The notes below the pieces were generated by a model. That model worked only from the letters and a program-made list of their open reading frames with translations, was not told the DNA's origin and did no database searches. The position numbers and the translations under genes are program-made. This document shows positions 38,218 through 46,589 of a DNA stretch of 64,000 nt, one piece after another. The DNA is from an uncultured Gemmiger sp. (GTDB lineage: Bacteria; Bacillota; Clostridia; Oscillospirales; Ruminococcaceae), in NCBI GenBank assembly GCA_944388145.1, contig CALXHQ010000024.1, positions 117,067 to 181,066 of the forward strand. The letters run 5' to 3'. The first letter of the stretch is position 1, and the number at the start of each line of letters is the position of its first letter.

Positions 38218-38648
38218 TGCGCCGTTTCCTCATCGGCAGCCCCATGCTCCCGGGCCACAGTGCCAAGCAAGCCGTTTACAAACTGATAATCATTCTCGGC
38301 ACCATACTTTTTTACCAGCTCAACCGCTTCATTGATGGCCACGGCAGGTTTTTTCTCCTCACCGTAGAGCATTTCGGCCAATGCAATGCGCATGGCAGTT
38401 AAACTGACGCGGGGCAGCCGACCCAATGACCACCCCTTCAGGTGACCGGCGATCTCGGCATCGATTTCAGCGCTGTGCTGTGTCAGGTCACGCAGCAGCC
38501 GAGCCGAAAAATCATCATGGCCAATTTCCGGCATCTCCCCGCAGTCCTGGATGGTCTGATGCGGCTCATCAGGCTGAAAGGTCAACGAAAAAGCTGCCAA
38601 AAATGCGTGTTCCCGCGCCTGGCGGCGGGTCAAATTAATTTCTTCCAT
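38211..38648 (-). CDS. nusB: transcription antitermination factor NusB
   Basis: 145 aa. All-helical; start MEEINLTRRQAREHAFLAAF and C-terminal AVAINEAVELVKKYG...FVNGLLG are NusB hallmarks. It binds boxA RNA with NusE in rRNA antitermination. The ATG at 38648 has GAGG 5 bases before it; the alternative at 38672 has no ribosome site. Confidence 0.95.
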   Translation of the reverse strand: MEEINLTRRQAREHAFLAAFSLTFQPDEPHQTIQDCGEMPEIGHDDFSARLLRDLTQHSAEIDAEIAGHLKGWSLGRLPRVSLTAMRIALAEMLYGEEKKPAVAINEAVELVKKYGAENDYQFVNGLLGTVAREHGAADEETAQC

Positions 38649-38679
38649 TACTTCCTCTTTCACCAAGTCCATTCTGTTT

Positions 38680-39039
38680 TCACTCTGTGGCGCGGGGCTC
38701 TGCAAGGCCGGCGGCCACCACATTCACGCGGGTTACTGTGATACCGGTCATGATCTGAATGGTCTGCTTGACGTTCTCCTGCACCTTTTTGCAAACCGGC
38801 ATCACCTTGCTGCCATAATACGGGATCACGTGGACTGTAACCGCAGCAACGCCGTCCTTCATCGATACGGACACATCTTTCTGCAGGCTGGTCTTGCTCA
38901 GCAGGCCACGCATCGACTGTGTGCTGCCGCTGGAAACCTCGGCAACACCATCCACCTCCAGCGCCGCAAGCCGCGCAATCTTAGCAATGACATCCTGGGA
39001 GATCTGCAGGCTGCCGCCTGCGGTATTGCGTATATCCAT
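38680..39039 (-). CDS. Asp23/Gls24 family envelope stress protein
   Basis: 119 aa. GSLQISQDVIAKIARLAALEVDGVAEV and the central VTVHVIPYYGSKVMPVCKKV block are diagnostic of the Asp23 (YqhY-like) family. In Firmicutes it lies directly before nusB; it is linked to envelope homeostasis and, for YqhY, to acetyl-CoA carboxylase control. First gene of the long operon, with its own promoter. Confidence 0.93.
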   Translation of the reverse strand: MDIRNTAGGSLQISQDVIAKIARLAALEVDGVAEVSSGSTQSMRGLLSKTSLQKDVSVSMKDGVAAVTVHVIPYYGSKVMPVCKKVQENVKQTIQIMTGITVTRVNVVAAGLAEPRATE

Positions 39040-39121
39040 TCCGGTTGCCTCCTAGCCTGCGGGCAAGATGCGCCGCTGACGCCCCTTTGCCGCGCGTAAT
39101 GTGGTATCAAAGTTATAAATC

Positions 39122-39150
39122 AGTTTACCACAAATCCGCTGGTATTGCAA
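39122..39150 (-). promoter_or_regulatory. promoter of the asp23-nusB-...-recN operon
   Basis: Minus strand: TTGCAA (39145-39150), 17-base spacer, TAAACT (39122-39127). The leader is about 80 bases. A small hairpin (AATGCT/AGCATT) just before the -35 could end spoIIIAH transcripts. Confidence 0.7.
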
Positions 39151-39186
39151 CCAATGCTGCGGAGCATTTTTGGTCGCTTTTGGGGA

Positions 39187-39858
39187 TCATTTCACCTCCA
39201 CGACAGTGATGTTCTGCGCTTTGATCTCAGGGCAGCCCGACAGAATCACATCTCGGATTCGGGTTACCTCCTCGGCGGTTAATGCGTCGCTTTCGGTCAT
39301 AACAGTCACGTTGGCACTGTCGGCACTCAACATGACCACGCAATCCACAAAACCTTTTGCGCGGATCAGTGTTTCCAGGTTGGCTTCCTGCTCGATGTTG
39401 GATATCTCGGTCTGCAAGGCCTGCGAGGTTTTCTGCTTTTCTTCATCGGAAAGTGAGGCGTCTTTCAAGGTGTTTTCAATGGCATCCAGCGCCTCATCCC
39501 GCTTTTTTTCACGGGTCAGTCGGGCTGAATCAAAAAACTCGGTTCCGGTATCCTCACTGACGCTGACAAGCTGTGCTTCCCCGTAGTTTTTGTCGGCAGC
39601 CTGGTCATCCGTCTGCGCATCTGTCTCAGTAGTAAGCGGATCATAGACAGGCACTGCCGTATCGGATTCCTCTGCCTGTACCGGCTGTGCTTCCTCCTGC
39701 TCCTCCGCCCCTGCGGACACGGCGGCAGCATCGCCGGTATCTACCGTTACAGTATCCGGCACGTTCCGGGAAAAAGACCAGTTCAGATACACCGCAGCGC
39801 CCAGCGCGGCGGCAAGAGCAAGCAGGGTAACGCCCCGTCCGGCCTGTTTGAGTTTCAT
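39187..39858 (-). CDS. spoIIIAH: stage III sporulation protein AH
   Basis: 223 aa. One N-terminal membrane helix (about 10-28), a long acidic Ala/Glu/Asp-rich linker (about 35-95) and a C-terminal ring-building domain (about 105-223: REKKRDEALDAIENTLKD ... NVTVMTESDALTAEEV). SpoIIIAH spans the mother-cell membrane and binds forespore SpoIIQ to form the feeding-tube channel. The ATG at 39858 follows GAGGAGG. Last gene of the spoIIIA operon. Confidence 0.94.
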   Translation of the reverse strand: MKLKQAGRGVTLLALAAALGAAVYLNWSFSRNVPDTVTVDTGDAAAVSAGAEEQEEAQPVQAEESDTAVPVYDPLTTETDAQTDDQAADKNYGEAQLVSVSEDTGTEFFDSARLTREKKRDEALDAIENTLKDASLSDEEKQKTSQALQTEISNIEQEANLETLIRAKGFVDCVVMLSADSANVTVMTESDALTAEEVTRIRDVILSGCPEIKAQNITVVEVK

Positions 39859-39901
39859 ATTGCGCACCTCCTCGTTGATGGTTGTGTCAAAATAGATACG
39901 G

Positions 39902-40420
39902 CTATTCCGGCTTCAGGCGGTCCACCGTAATGTGACTTGCGCCCACGCCCGTCAGCACGTCGACAATCTCGGTGACGCGGATTTGGACAGATGTACTGTC
40001 GCCCCCTTCGCACAGAACTGCCACACCCTGAACCTGAGGCGGTCGGGTTGCTTCCACCAGAGCGGGCGGCTGGCCGCTATCCAAAAGCAGATGCTCCTGT
40101 CGTTCGGTGCCATCCAATCCGGTTTCCGTGTCGGTGGCATAAAGGGTTCGGCCATTTTCCGCCAGAGTAACCATAACGCGGGCTGCGCCGGCGCCGTCGA
40201 CCTCCCGGATCAAATCCTCCAGACGGGTCTCCATCTCGCGGGCATACTCCTCAGCCGCCAGCGTGGTATCTGCAGGCGGATCAGTCGCGGCAGACTCTGG
40301 CAGCCACTCTGAGAGAGCTATCAAAGCCATGCCCGCAATCCCGGCAATGATCAGAAGGTTGGTCAGTCGTTTTTCTGTTTTCAGCTTTTGCAGAAGGTTT
40401 TGCAGGGGCTGCGGCATCAT
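39902..40420 (-). CDS. spoIIIAG: stage III sporulation protein AG
   Basis: 172 aa. Short N-terminus, one membrane helix (about 20-38), and an extracytoplasmic ring-building domain at about 60-170 (EYAREMETRLEDLIREVDGAGAARVMVTL; C-terminal VLTGVGASHITVDRL). SpoIIIAG forms a large ring in the intermembrane channel between mother cell and forespore. It overlaps spoIIIAF by 4 bases. Confidence 0.94.
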   Translation of the reverse strand: MMPQPLQNLLQKLKTEKRLTNLLIIAGIAGMALIALSEWLPESAATDPPADTTLAAEEYAREMETRLEDLIREVDGAGAARVMVTLAENGRTLYATDTETGLDGTERQEHLLLDSGQPPALVEATRPPQVQGVAVLCEGGDSTSVQIRVTEIVDVLTGVGASHITVDRLKPE

Positions 40421-40854
40421 GGAGCATCACCTCCTGGCAGAATTTCACAGGTCAATTCGCCGCAGTTTGCTTCCAAAATTTCTCTGGCCCGGTCCGTGTC
40501 ATCAACACTTTTCAGCTGTACCTTGCATCTGCCGTCTTCCCACCAGACGCTGGCCGGAATACCGGCCTCATCCAACAATCGGTCAAGCGCCTCCACCGAG
40601 GATTCCAGCGCCAATTCATTGGCATAATCCTGGTAATCCGCCAGGTTCGCATTCTCCGGCAGGGAGTCCCATTGCAGTTGAGGCAACTGCCCTTTGGAAC
40701 CGCGCATTTGTAATACCGACGTTATAATATATAATACCAGCACTGTGTTTATGACCGGCTTATAACCATTTTCCGGCCAGAAAATCTGCAAAATACCGCC
40801 CACAGCGCAGAGCACACAAATTCCAAGCGCTAAATGTCGGACCGCATTCATCAA
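40417..40854 (-). CDS. spoIIIAF: stage III sporulation protein AF
   Basis: 145 aa. Two N-terminal membrane helices (about 8-26 and 34-50) and a C-terminal ring-like domain (about 70-140). It is placed in order between AE and AG, and it starts 3 bases after the AE stop. Assignment rests on gene order, topology and the FWPENGYKPVINTVLVLYII block. Confidence 0.9.
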   Translation of the reverse strand: MMNAVRHLALGICVLCAVGGILQIFWPENGYKPVINTVLVLYIITSVLQMRGSKGQLPQLQWDSLPENANLADYQDYANELALESSVEALDRLLDEAGIPASVWWEDGRCKVQLKSVDDTDRAREILEANCGELTCEILPGGDAP

Positions 40855-40857
40855 GTG

Positions 40858-41877
40858 TCACCCCCCGCTGCCGGTGATCATCAGCAGCATCGTCGACAGA
40901 AACACCATGAAAAAGTATAGGATCAAAACGGATGCGCACAAGCCGGCACCATCGGCAAACAAACGGCAAATCTGGCCGCTTTGGCGCTGGCCTGTGGCAG
41001 AGGCAAGAATTCCCACTGATGAAAAGGTAAGAAAGCACAATCCGCATCGCAACAATACCGGCAGAAAGGCGGCTGCCATTACGCAGATCACTGCCAGCGC
41101 CAGTGACCCCTTCAACAGTCTCACGGCGGACACGCTGCTTTCCAATGCCGCCGCAGCGGCATCCCCCACCACCGGCACTACGCCAGACAGCAGGCTTTTG
41201 CCAACCCGAACCCCTGCCGAATCGCTGTTCCCGGCCAGAATTCCCTGCAACCCCAGTACGAAAGTGAAAAGAGCGCCGCAGCCCTTCAGTATCCAGCCCA
41301 TGCAGCGGGAAAACAGATGGGCAGCCTCCTCGATTCCTGGGTTGCCCCATAGGGCCGCGGAGATAGCAAAGCAAAAATAGATCTGCATCACCGGCAGCAG
41401 AAATTGCTCAATAGCGGTGGAAAGAAAAGTGGACATGGCAAAAAACATTCCGCCATACATCGCTGCACCTGCAGTCTGTCCGCCCAGTGCGAGAACTCCG
41501 GAAAAGACCGGAATAAAGTTGACAAGGTACGCCTGGCTGTCCGCCGCTGTGGCAGCCACCCGCTCCATCAGGCTCATCATGTCAGAAAGGCAAAGCGCCC
41601 CAAATCCCAGAACGGCTACCGCATCCAGACAGCGCTTCCAGCTGCCGTCAGCCAGCAGCCCGACCAGACAGGCGACTGCCAAGTAGACCATCAGCTCAGC
41701 GGCAAAGGCCAGCGGCTCGGCAAATTCATCCTCAACAAGGCCGAGCGCGCTGTTCACCAACGCGTCAAATGACCAGGCAAAGCCTTCTGACTCCTCGACG
41801 CCGCTCCGCTGCAGAATATCTTCTGCAGCTTTGGGTACCTCTGCCGCATGGACCGGCAATACGGCAACAAGCAGCAA
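40858..41877 (-). CDS. spoIIIAE: stage III sporulation protein AE
   Basis: About 339 aa: signal peptide (LLVAVLPVHA) then a multi-pass membrane protein with many Gly/Ala-rich helices, as in SpoIIIAE of the channel complex. No ATG, GTG or ribosome site fits the expected N-terminus. The open frame runs upstream through spoIIIAD, but that part is a shadow. A TTG at 41877, 5 bases after the AD stop, is the best start, with translation coupled to AD termination. The start is therefore uncertain by a few codons. Confidence 0.88.
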   Translation of the reverse strand: MLLVAVLPVHAAEVPKAAEDILQRSGVEESEGFAWSFDALVNSALGLVEDEFAEPLAFAAELMVYLAVACLVGLLADGSWKRCLDAVAVLGFGALCLSDMMSLMERVAATAADSQAYLVNFIPVFSGVLALGGQTAGAAMYGGMFFAMSTFLSTAIEQFLLPVMQIYFCFAISAALWGNPGIEEAAHLFSRCMGWILKGCGALFTFVLGLQGILAGNSDSAGVRVGKSLLSGVVPVVGDAAAAALESSVSAVRLLKGSLALAVICVMAAAFLPVLLRCGLCFLTFSSVGILASATGQRQSGQICRLFADGAGLCASVLILYFFMVFLSTMLLMITGSGG

Positions 41878-41882
41878 TATTG

Positions 41883-42263
41883 CTATCGCAAAAAGCCGGA
41901 AAAGGCATCCAGCAAAGTTTGCAGCATTGGGGCAGCCTGTACCAGAGCCAGCAGCCGCCCGCCCAAATCGATGGCAGAGGCTGCGGCCCCCAGTCCCGCC
42001 TCCCGGCACAGGTCGGCGGAAAACTGCGCTACCAGGGCGATGCCCAAAATCTGCAGCAGCGTGGCGGCGCTGCCTCCCACACCGTAGCGGGACAGTGCAC
42101 GCAACCATTGGATCAGCGGAATCAGTTGCCCGGCCGAAAATGCCAGCAGACAGACAACACCGCAGGTGGAGGCGAGGAAAGCGAACGCCGGCTGATCTTT
42201 TTTCAGAACCAGGGTAAACACACATAGTATCAGCGCCAATGCGGCGGCTTTCAATATCAGCAT
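41883..42263 (-). CDS. spoIIIAD: stage III sporulation protein AD
   Basis: 126 aa membrane protein with three or four helices; ends with a family-typical SpoIIIAD region (ADLCREAGLGAAASAIDLGGR). It follows AC at 9 bases. It supports the AA-AH channel; the molecular role is not well known. Confidence 0.93.
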   Translation of the reverse strand: MLILKAAALALILCVFTLVLKKDQPAFAFLASTCGVVCLLAFSAGQLIPLIQWLRALSRYGVGGSAATLLQILGIALVAQFSADLCREAGLGAAASAIDLGGRLLALVQAAPMLQTLLDAFSGFLR

Positions 42264-42272
42264 AGTGCATTA

Positions 42273-42467
42273 TCACAGATCAAACAGAGTCTGGATCAAC
42301 GTAAACAGATTGCTAATTTGGCCAACCAGCATGGTCAAAACAACAATCAGTCCGGCCAATGTGGTCATCATTGCCTGGTCCTCTCTCCCGGAACGGATCA
42401 GCAGCTGATTGAGCACCGCCACAATGATGCCGGTCGCGGCGATCTTGAATACCAGATCAATTTCCAT
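42273..42467 (-). CDS. spoIIIAC: stage III sporulation protein AC
   Basis: 64 aa, two membrane helices. MEIDLVFKIAATGIIVAVL and SGREDQAMMTTLAG are strongly conserved in SpoIIIAC. Tightly arranged with AB upstream and AD downstream. Confidence 0.94.
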   Translation of the reverse strand: MEIDLVFKIAATGIIVAVLNQLLIRSGREDQAMMTTLAGLIVVLTMLVGQISNLFTLIQTLFDL

Positions 42468-42497
42468 GCCGGTACCCTCCCATCGCCACCAGGCATA

Positions 42498-42971
42498 TCA
42501 CAGAAGAAAAAGGGCGACCAAAATCCCCGCGCAACCGCCAAGCCTTGGATACAACCTGGCTGCAGTGTTGGCCGCCGCGCGCAGGTCGGCTTCCTGACTG
42601 TGGCAGAGTGCTGCCATGTGGGTTAGCAATGTGCAGGCCTTATCCCTCGGTGCCGATTCCAACGTGGTCAGGTCAGCGGAAAGTTCCTGGCGCAGTGCCT
42701 CGTCCAGTGCGGCGGGGGGCATCAATTCTCCCAGTCGGAGACCTTGTCCCGCACCAAGGCGGGCAAATTCCGGGTAATTGGCGGCACGGGCAAGCAGTTG
42801 CTCCCCGGTCAATGCTTGATATTGGATGGCGGATTGCAGGTATTCCATCAATCTGCCAAAAGCATGTACGCTGCGCCAGCTTTCCCGCGCCCTGCTGGCA
42901 AGCAGAAAACCGGCTGCGGCGCCGCATCCCGCCAGCAGCAAGATCCCGACAATTTTCAGTGTCCATGTCAT
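42498..42971 (-). CDS. spoIIIAB: stage III sporulation protein AB
   Basis: 157 aa. N-terminal membrane helix (about 5-25), cytosolic helical region, and C-terminal helix ending GGCAGILVALFLL. SpoIIIAB resembles type II secretion platform proteins. It overlaps spoIIIAA by 4 bases. Confidence 0.92.
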   Translation of the reverse strand: MTWTLKIVGILLLAGCGAAAGFLLASRARESWRSVHAFGRLMEYLQSAIQYQALTGEQLLARAANYPEFARLGAGQGLRLGELMPPAALDEALRQELSADLTTLESAPRDKACTLLTHMAALCHSQEADLRAAANTAARLYPRLGGCAGILVALFLL

Positions 42972-43855
42972 AGCGCCACCACTTGGACCACACTGCCCGG
43001 ATGGCTGCGTCCCTCCAGCAGCACAGCCGTTTCAAATGCGCCGGTACGCAAAAGCCGTGCCAATTGGGGGCGTTGTTCCAGATGTTCGATCTTGTCGCAG
43101 TGGACCGAAGCCAGAAACGCCACGCCGGAGGCAAGGCCCGCTTCCAGTGCTGCGGCATCAGCCTCGGTTCCCAGCTCGTCGCAGACAATTGCCTGCGGGT
43201 TCATACAGCGCAGCGCCATACAAATCGCCTCCGCTTTTGGATGCTGAGTGTAGACATCACAGGGGATTGCCCTGTCCTTTGGCAGTCCCTCTCCGCTGCC
43301 CCACAGGAGTTCGCCGCGCTCATCCACCACACAGAAAATGCGGTCACTGCGGCCAAGGTGCTGGATCATGCTCCGCAGAAACGTGGTTTTTCCGCTGCCT
43401 GGAACACCAACAACCAAAATTCCGCCCGTCAGCGCGGCCAAGGCCTGTACCACAGGCGGCGGCAGTTCACAGGTGACCCAGCGGGCAATGCGAAGATTCA
43501 ACGATGTCACGCAGGCAAATCCCGCGCTTCCCCGCACGCCGGCTACCCCTACGCGGTTCCCTCCCGGAATGGTGAAATAGCCCTGCTTCAGCTCGTCTTC
43601 GTAGGCGTAGGCCGAATGACGGCACAGGGCAAGAAAGCAGTCCTGTACAGCCTGCTGTGAGAGCCGACGGCAGTGTGCGGCACCGGGTAAGTACTTGGTA
43701 CAGGGTGTCAGACGCCCTTTGATGGTAAAGAGGAGCTGCTGCCCTGCCCTCAGACGTATCTCCTGCACAAAGGAAGCAATCTGCGGGTTCAGTCCGGACA
43801 GCTCACTGCAAAACGGCTGCGGCAGCTGGCGAACCAACGCGCTATATTCGTCCAT
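42968..43855 (-). CDS. spoIIIAA: stage III sporulation protein AA (secretion-type ATPase)
   Basis: 295 aa. AAA/VirB11-like ATPase with Walker A GVPGSGKTTFLRS (near residue 145) and Walker B-like IVCDELGTEADAAALEA. It energises the SpoIIIA-SpoIIQ channel from the mother cell. GGAGG is 8-9 bases upstream of the ATG. It is first in an eight-gene operon, so the whole sporulation channel set is present and intact. Confidence 0.95.
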   Translation of the reverse strand: MDEYSALVRQLPQPFCSELSGLNPQIASFVQEIRLRAGQQLLFTIKGRLTPCTKYLPGAAHCRRLSQQAVQDCFLALCRHSAYAYEDELKQGYFTIPGGNRVGVAGVRGSAGFACVTSLNLRIARWVTCELPPPVVQALAALTGGILVVGVPGSGKTTFLRSMIQHLGRSDRIFCVVDERGELLWGSGEGLPKDRAIPCDVYTQHPKAEAICMALRCMNPQAIVCDELGTEADAAALEAGLASGVAFLASVHCDKIEHLEQRPQLARLLRTGAFETAVLLEGRSHPGSVVQVVAL

Positions 43856-43892
43856 ACGGCTTCACCTCCTGCGGATGCTTGGCTACACCACA

Positions 43893-43921
43893 ACTGTATG
43901 TCCACAGAGGCCCGGATAGAA
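43893..43921 (-). promoter_or_regulatory. candidate sigma-E promoter of spoIIIA operon
   Basis: Minus strand: CATACAGT (43893-43900), a near-perfect sigma-E -10 (CATACAnT), with TTCTATCC (43914-43921) in the -35 position 13 bases upstream, a weaker match. spoIIIA is sigma-E-dependent in Bacillus. Confidence 0.6.
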
Positions 43922-43938
43922 CTGCCTGTCCTCTGCAA

Positions 43939-43973
43939 AGAAAAAAGCTCTGCGGCAAACCAAACCGCAGAGC
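43939..43973 (-). terminator. terminator after the MBOAT gene
   Basis: Perfect 9-bp stem GCTCTGCGG/CCGCAGAGC (43947-43955 and 43965-43973) followed on the minus strand by T6. Separates the MBOAT operon from spoIIIA. Confidence 0.9.
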
Positions 43974-43984
43974 AAATAGATGAG

Positions 43985-45403
43985 TCAGTAGCGGGCATAG
44001 AGAAAACCGCCGTCTGAGAGGAAGCGGCCCATCAAAAGAAAGGCAAAAATGGCGCATTCGTACACGAACCAGCGCAAGGGCAAAGGGCTGGCGGCAATTT
44101 GCTCTCTCAGGCGTATACCGCATTCGTGTAAAATGTCCACAAGGATCAGTGCCCCGATGCCGGCCAGCAGCAAAAGAAGGTCCAGGCGGCTGCTCAGACC
44201 AAGTTCCCAATACTTGGAAAACACATCTGTGCCCGGCGTTGTAAAAAGACACCGAAAATAGTTGAGGGCATCCGCAAGGCTGTCGGCCCGGAAAATGGTA
44301 AATGTAACGACGAACACAGTAAATGTTCCGGCAATGCCGATCACCCGGGCAGGAAAGCGGGTGATGCTTTTCCGCCAGGGCAGGTGGTTTTCCACCGCTT
44401 GAATCACACCGTGCAGTCCACCCCACACCAGATAGGTCCAGTTTGCACCGTGCCAAAGTCCACTGGCCAAAAAGGTCAGCACAAGATTGCCGTCACGCCG
44501 GGCAATGCCCTTTCGGTTACCGCCCAATGGAATATAGACATAATCCCGAAACCACTGGGAGAGGCTGATGTGCCATCGAGCCCACAATTCCCGTACGGTG
44601 GCAGCAAGGAAAGGCTGGCGAAAGTTTTCCGGCAGTTTCAGGCCCAGGATCTCCCCGGTCCCCAAAACAATGTCGGTGTACGCCGAGAAATCAGCGTAGA
44701 GCTGGAACGAATACATCACCGTACCAAACAGCAGCTGGGAGGCGTCATATAGCTCCGGATGGGCAAACGCCGAGGACACAACCACAGCAGCCCGTTCAGC
44801 AACAGCATATTTTTTGAAATACCCCCAGGCCATACGCATGGAACCCCGCCACAGCCGGTGAATGTCAAACCGCGTGGAGGCTGCCAGCTGCGGCATCAGA
44901 GTGCGATAGCGGTTAAAGGGTCCTTGGGTAATGGATAAAAAGAAGGAGGCGTAACACAGCACCCGGCCATACACTGGCTCGGGCGCCAGTTCGCCGCGGT
45001 ATACATCCACCAGATATCCGACCAGCTGCAGGCTGAAATAGGCAATACCCAAGGGTTGGATCAATCCGCGGCCATCCCACAGACTCCAGTGAAACAGGTC
45101 ATTGGCTGCGCCGGCAAACATACCATAATATTTCAGTGCCAGAAGAGGAAGCAGAGACACAAGAATACCTGCCGTCAGCCAACGCCGTGCACTTGGAGCA
45201 CCGGGGGCGGCATGGCGCGCCACTACCCAGACCACTGCCGAGGCTGCCAGTATTAGAAAAAAGCCAGGAATATTGTCTGTAAGATAAAACACCAGATTGG
45301 CTGCCAGCATCAGCATCCAGCGTCTGGCCGGCTTCATGGCAAACCAAAGCGGGATCAGCACCGCCAGAAACAGGAGAAATCCCAGAGAATTGACTGAAAC
45401 CAT
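43985..45403 (-). CDS. MBOAT family membrane O-acyltransferase
   Basis: 472 aa polytopic membrane protein of the DltB/AlgI family. The catalytic histidine is in ASGLWHGANW (near residue 320), and the conserved SQWFRDYVYIPLGG and YSFQLYADFSAYTDI occur before it. Such enzymes transfer acyl groups across the membrane onto polymers such as alginate or teichoic acid. It lies just after an SGNH-like gene and an FkbH-type gene (47- and 38-base gaps), so it probably acts with them on a surface polymer. The donor and acceptor are unknown. Confidence 0.92.
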   Translation of the reverse strand: MVSVNSLGFLLFLAVLIPLWFAMKPARRWMLMLAANLVFYLTDNIPGFFLILAASAVVWVVARHAAPGAPSARRWLTAGILVSLLPLLALKYYGMFAGAANDLFHWSLWDGRGLIQPLGIAYFSLQLVGYLVDVYRGELAPEPVYGRVLCYASFFLSITQGPFNRYRTLMPQLAASTRFDIHRLWRGSMRMAWGYFKKYAVAERAAVVVSSAFAHPELYDASQLLFGTVMYSFQLYADFSAYTDIVLGTGEILGLKLPENFRQPFLAATVRELWARWHISLSQWFRDYVYIPLGGNRKGIARRDGNLVLTFLASGLWHGANWTYLVWGGLHGVIQAVENHLPWRKSITRFPARVIGIAGTFTVFVVTFTIFRADSLADALNYFRCLFTTPGTDVFSKYWELGLSSRLDLLLLLAGIGALILVDILHECGIRLREQIAASPLPLRWFVYECAIFAFLLMGRFLSDGGFLYARY

Positions 45404-45450
45404 ATGTTTTCCCTTTCAGCAAATGCAGAAACGGCCATCTGTACTGCCTG

Positions 45451-46551
45451 TCAGTCCAGACCATATGTGCCGTCCGGCGCTTGCTGCAGCTTTTCTTGCA
45501 GCGTATCAAAGAAATACCCGCTGATATCCCGGCCGCTTTCCCGGGCACGGACCACCTCACAGAAAGCGGCAGTAAACTTTTCTGCCCCCTGGCCGTTCAG
45601 ATGATGTGCATCGGAAAAGTCATCGTATCCCAGCTGCAACAGTCGGGTGTCACGGAAAAGCGTGAAATCCCAGTATTCCAGGCCATTTTCCGCTGCGTAA
45701 CGGGTCATTGCGTCCACAAAAGATTGGTAGTTAGCAGTATGGTCGGCAAAAGCATTGGGAAGCGGCGCCGTAACCAGAACCAACTTTACATCAGCTTCTC
45801 TGCACAATTCGGTGATGCGCTCCAAATTGCGCCATCCAAAGTCCGAGAGAGGAGCATCGGCGTCCAGGTCCAGCACTCCGCCAAAACCATATGCCGAAGT
45901 GCCGTAGGTGTAAACAAAGCCGTTTCCGCGGTACTCCTCCCCATCCTCGGGATACGTTACATACTTGTAATTTCCGTATTCATAGCCGTCAGTCAGCTTG
46001 GCAATCCAAAGCTGTGGTACATCCTCGGGGCTGAGAATACTGTGCCGTGCAGGGAAGATCAAATCCAGGAAAGCCGCCGGACCGCCCATCTCCCAAAGAT
46101 AGGCATACCGGTTGAGAGACCTGGCATCCATATAGTCGGTCAGCAGATAACATGCCAGCGGAACATTGCTGGATTTGGATTGATTGTAGCCGGTAAAAAA
46201 CGTCTCCAGGTAGACAGTGTCCAAATCATTGCGCCCCAAAGCCTCACGCAGAAGATAGTAGGAGCCGTCCGGCAGCTGTTGGGATGATCCCGCATTGAAG
46301 CTGTGCACGCCCAGTTTCTCATCTACCAGGGCGGGGTCAAAGCTGCGGTAACAGTGGGAAGAGCCGAGAAACAACGTATCGATCTGTCCGCTTTGGGCAT
46401 ACAGCTCGTCCAGCATCACACGGGTGTAGGAGTGAATGTCATCCACCAAGACAAAATTAAGCCCCAGGCAGGTAACCACCGTCAGCGCGATCAAAGCCAG
46501 TGCGCCGGCGATTCGGCGCAGCCAGCGGTTTCGCAGTGTGGGTGATTTCAT
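45451..46551 (-). CDS. SGNH-hydrolase-like membrane-anchored protein
   Basis: 366 aa with an N-terminal membrane anchor (about 14-34) and an extracytoplasmic SGNH-like domain: block I GSSHCYRS (near residue 60, Ser nucleophile) and C-terminal DAHHLN in the place of the Asp/His block. Similar to DltD/AlgX-like partners of MBOAT enzymes. The ATG at 46551 follows AAAGGAG with 7-base spacing. It probably completes or edits acyl transfer outside the cell (inference). Confidence 0.82.
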   Translation of the reverse strand: MKSPTLRNRWLRRIAGALALIALTVVTCLGLNFVLVDDIHSYTRVMLDELYAQSGQIDTLFLGSSHCYRSFDPALVDEKLGVHSFNAGSSQQLPDGSYYLLREALGRNDLDTVYLETFFTGYNQSKSSNVPLACYLLTDYMDARSLNRYAYLWEMGGPAAFLDLIFPARHSILSPEDVPQLWIAKLTDGYEYGNYKYVTYPEDGEEYRGNGFVYTYGTSAYGFGGVLDLDADAPLSDFGWRNLERITELCREADVKLVLVTAPLPNAFADHTANYQSFVDAMTRYAAENGLEYWDFTLFRDTRLLQLGYDDFSDAHHLNGQGAEKFTAAFCEVVRARESGRDISGYFFDTLQEKLQQAPDGTYGLD

Positions 46552-46589
46552 GCCGGGGCTCCTTTCACAGGTGAAACCTGCCAACAGAG

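Noticed and set aside
41883-42276. N-terminal extension of the spoIIIAE open frame
   Set aside because: Overlaps spoIIIAD in another frame with Arg/Gly-rich nonsense; the signal peptide starts after 41880.
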